In this document: positions 6,404-7,512 of the stretch, one piece after another
Position numbering within the stretch: the stretch's first letter is position 1
How the letters are laid out: every line of letters starts with the position of its first letter
Origin: an uncultured Clostridium sp.
GTDB lineage: Bacteria; Bacillota; Clostridia; TANB77; CAG-508
Reading direction: 5' to 3'
Length of the DNA stretch: 7,512 nt
Assembly (NCBI GenBank): GCA_946545035.1
Contig: CAMNND010000048.1
Location: 1 to 7,512, forward strand
Notes under the pieces: generated by a model
Told to the model about the DNA's origin: nothing
Seen by the model: the letters and a program-made list of their open reading frames with translations, nothing else
The model's database searches: none
Made by a program: the position numbers and the translations under genes

Positions 6404-7288
6404 ATGGTCTTAAAATATATAATCAAGAGTACCGATACATATTTAAATGTAAAAGAAGTTTTAAAAGCATACTTTGGAATATCTGAGCGCTTACTTCTTA
6501 GATTAAAAAATAATAAGAATATATTGCTAAATAATGAACCCACATATGTATCAAAAGAAGTTGTATCCGGTGATGAAATACAAGTTTTAATTGATTTTAT
6601 CGAAGACAATAGTAATATTGTACCAACAAAGATTGATTTAGATATTATATATGAAGATGATTGCTACTTGGTTGTAAATAAGGCTCCGAATATGGCTATT
6701 CACCCTTCTATGTTACATTATGATACTAGTCTTTCTAATGGTATTAAATATTATTTTGATTCAATTAATCTTAAGAAAAAAATTAGACCTGTTAATAGAC
6801 TTGATAAAGACACTTCTGGTTTAGTAGTATTTGCTAAGAATGAATATATCCAGGAATGTCTTGTTAACCAAATGAAATCTAAAGATATGAAAAAAACATA
6901 TATTGCTATATGTGAAGGTATATTTGAAGAAAAGCAGAGCACAATTAATTTACCTATTGCAAGAAAGCCTGGTAGTATAATAGAAAGATATGTTGATTCT
7001 TCTGGAGATCAAGCAATTACACATTATGAAGTATTAAAAGAGCAAAATAATATTTCCGTTGTAAAATGTACACTAGAAACCGGACGCACTCATCAGATAC
7101 GAGTTCATTTATCACATATTGGACATCCAATACTTGGAGATACTCTATACGGAAAAAAATATGTAGGTATTACTCGACAACTATTACATGCATATAAGTT
7201 AGAATTTATTCATCCAATAACTAAAGAAAATGTATCATATATTGCACCCATACCAGATGATTTTAAACAATTTATAGACCAAGCTTAG
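6404..7288 (+). CDS. RluA-family 23S rRNA (or tRNA) pseudouridine synthase
   Basis: This 294-residue enzyme converts uridine to pseudouridine in structured RNA. Residues about 14-65 form an S4-type RNA-binding domain (LNVKEVLKAYFGISERLLLR, ILLNNE, VVSGDEIQVLI). The catalytic domain begins near residue 80 (IIYEDDCYLVVNKAPNMAIHP). It carries the hallmark RPVNRLDKDTSGLVVFAKN (128-146), in which D134 is the catalytic aspartate, and GRTHQIRVHLSHIGHPILGD (227-246), with R228 and the HQIR motif. Length and domain order are those of RluC/RluD-type proteins. Which uridine is modified cannot be told; Bacillota carry several paralogues, so no symbol is given. It follows the RlhA-type gene by 85 bp on the same strand, consistent with shared work on ribosomal RNA. 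Its TAG stop lies in the loop of the terminator hairpin. Confidence 0.93.
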   Translation: MVLKYIIKSTDTYLNVKEVLKAYFGISERLLLRLKNNKNILLNNEPTYVSKEVVSGDEIQVLIDFIEDNSNIVPTKIDLDIIYEDDCYLVVNKAPNMAIHPSMLHYDTSLSNGIKYYFDSINLKKKIRPVNRLDKDTSGLVVFAKNEYIQECLVNQMKSKDMKKTYIAICEGIFEEKQSTINLPIARKPGSIIERYVDSSGDQAITHYEVLKEQNNISVVKCTLETGRTHQIRVHLSHIGHPILGDTLYGKKYVGITRQLLHAYKLEFIHPITKENVSYIAPIPDDFKQFIDQA

Positions 7289-7310
7289 CTTGGTCTATTT
7301 ATATTTTTTA
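7274..7310 (+). terminator. Intrinsic terminator containing the stop codon of the RluA-family gene
   Basis: An 11-bp perfect stem pairs 7274-7284 with 7288-7298 around a three-base loop TTA, and is followed by TTATATTTTTTA. The TAG stop (7286-7288) is in the loop and first stem base. The stem contains GACCAAGC/GCTTGGTC, giving good stability. It also lies just past the end of the convergent 46-codon gene, though the minus-strand side lacks a T-run. Confidence 0.8.
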
Positions 7311-7316
7311 TTCTAT

Positions 7317-7457
7317 TTATTTTTCATTTTTATCATTATTTATTTTCTTTTCAGTAATATGCTCTAGCTTCTCTGCTCTTCTCTTTTGCTCCTCTGGTGA
7401 AATCCATGAAAACATAGATGGAATCTGTTCACCATATTTTGTTTTATCATCATACAT
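7317..7457 (-). CDS. Small uncharacterised 46-residue protein
   Basis: The protein reads MYDDKTKYGEQIPSMF, SWISPEEQKRRAEKLEH, ITEKKINNDKNEK. I do not recognise it. It is highly charged, has no Cys, signal peptide or membrane segment, and its middle (about 20-38, SPEEQKRRAEKLEHITEKK) should form one amphipathic helix. It is probably real: AGGAGG (7472-7467) lies nine bases before the ATG, the reading frame ends in a TAA just before the convergent RluA-family terminator, and the composition is protein-like. The leader can fold so that the ribosome binding site falls within a hairpin. The upstream region is cut by the window edge, so operon context is unknown. Confidence 0.7.
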   Translation of the reverse strand: MYDDKTKYGEQIPSMFSWISPEEQKRRAEKLEHITEKKINNDKNEK

Positions 7458-7498
7458 AAATAAGCACCTCCTAGAAAACTAGTATGTGCTTATTTTTT
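7458..7498. promoter_or_regulatory. Hairpin over the leader of the 46-residue gene; plus-strand terminator-like
   Basis: A perfect 10-bp stem (7458-7467 with 7486-7495) encloses a 3-by-3 internal loop and a CTAG/CTAG stem capped by AAAA. On the plus strand it runs into six Ts (7493-7498), the form of an intrinsic terminator, although no rightward gene ends here. On the minus strand the stem abuts the ATG at 7457 and takes in the AGGAGG, so in the mRNA it could restrain translation of the small protein. Which role applies is undecided. Confidence 0.55.
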
Positions 7499-7512
7499 AT
7501 TTATATACTATG

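Noticed and set aside
6382..6942. Two minus-strand ORFs (6382-6609 and 6751-6942) overlapping the pseudouridine synthase
   Set aside because: Both are antisense shadows of the S4 and catalytic domains; neither has a convincing start signal.

Overview
The window is strongly AT-rich, with perfect or near-perfect AGGAGG-type ribosome binding sites, sigma-A-like promoters and short intrinsic terminators packed against the stop codons. Together with a GH25 lysozyme, a long-form U32 protein and a BspA-type leucine-rich repeat protein, this suggests a low-GC Gram-positive bacterium, probably an uncultured gut-type Clostridia or related Bacillota. That placement is inference from composition and gene families; no taxonomic marker gene is present.

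Left half (1-3728), all transcribed leftward. Reading in that direction there is first a stand-alone 116-residue orphan (3378-3728) with its own promoter and a strong 15-bp terminator. Next is a membrane-anchored GH25 muramidase (2308-3210), also with its own promoter and terminator. After that comes a two-gene unit with a promoter at 2218-2247. Its first gene is a protein that looks like a shortened gamma-glutamyl-phosphate reductase (ProA/aldehyde-dehydrogenase fold) lacking the catalytic cysteine region (1173-2186). Its second is a BspA/LRR_5 leucine-rich repeat protein that begins at a TTG codon at 1143 and runs off the left edge of the window. The LRR gene is easy to miss because it has no ATG and no stop inside the window, and its DNA repeats create a spurious 261-codon ORF on the opposite strand.

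Right half (3904-7288), transcribed rightward. A U32-family protein of the RlhA type (804 aa, Fe-S cysteine signature, C-terminal cysteine cluster) is followed by an RluA-family pseudouridine synthase. If both follow their families they modify rRNA, and RlhA acts at the peptidyl-transferase centre of 23S rRNA. Each gene ends in a hairpin that contains its own stop codon. Convergent to them, at the right edge, is an unrecognised 46-residue protein (7317-7457, minus), whose ribosome binding site lies inside a hairpin.

Most of the window is ordinary core or housekeeping sequence. The parts that deserve a second look are the ProA-like plus LRR pair, the pattern of variation inside the LRR array, the 116-aa and 46-aa orphans, and the stop-codon-in-terminator arrangement. 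I found no CRISPR array, tRNA, rRNA, insertion sequence or phage gene. No gene-free stretch exceeds 300 bases; the longest, 3729-3903, is the divergent promoter region.
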